Part shown: piece after piece, positions 61,973-62,071 of the stretch
Numbering within the stretch: position 1 is the stretch's first letter
How the letters are laid out: each line of letters starts with the position of its first letter
Notes under the pieces: generated by a model
What the model saw: the letters and a program-made list of their open reading frames with translations, nothing else
Databases searched by the model: none
Told to the model about the DNA's origin: nothing
Made by a program: the position numbers and the translations under genes
Assembly: GCA_022841525.1 (NCBI GenBank)
Contig: JALHRI010000006.1
Location: 1-62,071 of the forward strand
Source of the DNA: Alphaproteobacteria bacterium
GTDB lineage: Bacteria > Pseudomonadota > Alphaproteobacteria > Rickettsiales > UBA3002
Direction: 5' to 3'
Length of the DNA: 62,071 nucleotides

Positions 61973-62058
61973 CCTCCACCTCTGGTGGAGGATTGGCAGA
62001 GTTCTACACAGTAAGTAAGAGACCTCCGCTTGGATCACGAAGTGAACCAAACGGAGGT
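61973..62058 (+). promoter_or_regulatory. RNA leader with a hairpin that hides the next ribosome site
   Basis: Hairpin 1: CCTCCACC-TCT-GGTGGAGG (61973-61991, 8 bp, perfect). Hairpin 2: ACCTCCG (62022) pairs with CGGAGGT (62052-62058), continued inward by TTGG/CCAA and TCAC/GTGA to a 3-base loop, 15 pairs in all with two mismatches. GGAGG (62053-62057) is the ribosome site of the ATG at 62062 and is fully paired. Both hairpins carry CCTCC/GGAGG arms, so they could swap partners. Confidence 0.65.
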
Positions 62059-62061
62059 TTT

Positions 62062-62071
62062 ATGGACGAGA
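62062..62071 (+). CDS. start of a gene cut by the window edge
   Basis: ATG four bases after GGAGG, reading M-D-E before the edge. Only three codons are visible, so no identity can be given. The masked ribosome site would fit an insertion-sequence transposase or a leader-regulated gene. Confidence 0.4.

Overview
The window looks like the chromosome of a free-swimming alphaproteobacterium. Supporting signs are the neighbour set DUF1192 / quinone oxidoreductase / TrcR (DUF1013), the order purN-purM / DUF2066 / PerM / HdaA, a ppk-ppx pair, HldE for LPS heptose, two chemosensory proteins, and a VirB/VirD4 type IV secretion system (T4SS) whose ATPases and coupling protein resemble the rickettsial type. 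I cannot name a genus.

Layout. 1-4040: ettA (cut by the window edge), an orphan ORF, ilvC and a methyltransferase. 4040-18647: tRNA-Trp carrying a 14.5 kb integrative island, bounded by a 49-bp exact repeat of the tRNA 3' end (4069-4117 and 18599-18647). The island holds a tyrosine integrase, an AlpA-type excisionase candidate and small winged-helix genes. It also holds a glycosyltransferase/ATP-grasp gene broken by one in-frame TAG, a strongly structured RNA-like segment, and an A+T-rich cargo: LuxI/FeeM-like acyltransferase, haem-oxygenase-like diiron protein, TonB receptor, YfiR, a degenerate sensor, two XRE regulators and a methyltransferase. 18.7-25.2 kb: Cys-rich exported proteins, L31, a methyl-accepting chemotaxis protein, DUF1192, quinone oxidoreductase, trcR, hldE. 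25.17-25.84 kb: a REP-associated transposase cassette flanked by 35-bp repeats that supply stop codons. 25.8-34 kb: M23 peptidase, DUF1294, tRNA-Gly, mscL, a 532-aa orphan, CobD-like and OmpA-like proteins, ndk, a PAS sensor. 34-48.7 kb: small regulated genes, purine, replication-control, thiamine, aromatic and polyphosphate genes. 48.7-59.5 kb: the T4SS (virD4, B11, B10, B9, B8, then a terminator, B6, B4, B2) on the minus strand. 59.7-62 kb: ridA and short genes, ending in a hairpin that hides the ribosome-binding site of the next gene.

How it fits together. Six intergenic sites share an 11-bp-period direct repeat close to the PhoB box (TGTCAT-CAAA-NNTCAT). They lie upstream of the virB2 pilin gene, a J-domain protein, the 532-aa orphan, a small membrane protein with a structured leader, and two small genes. 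I infer a shared PhoB/OmpR-family regulon that may join the T4SS to candidate partner or effector proteins. The VirB4 here has lost its Walker A lysine and VirB3, B5 and B7 are absent, so the system is reduced or is completed elsewhere. The island cargo reads as a small-molecule synthesis, uptake and sensing cassette, also by inference. All gene calls come from reading the translated sequence; no database search was run.
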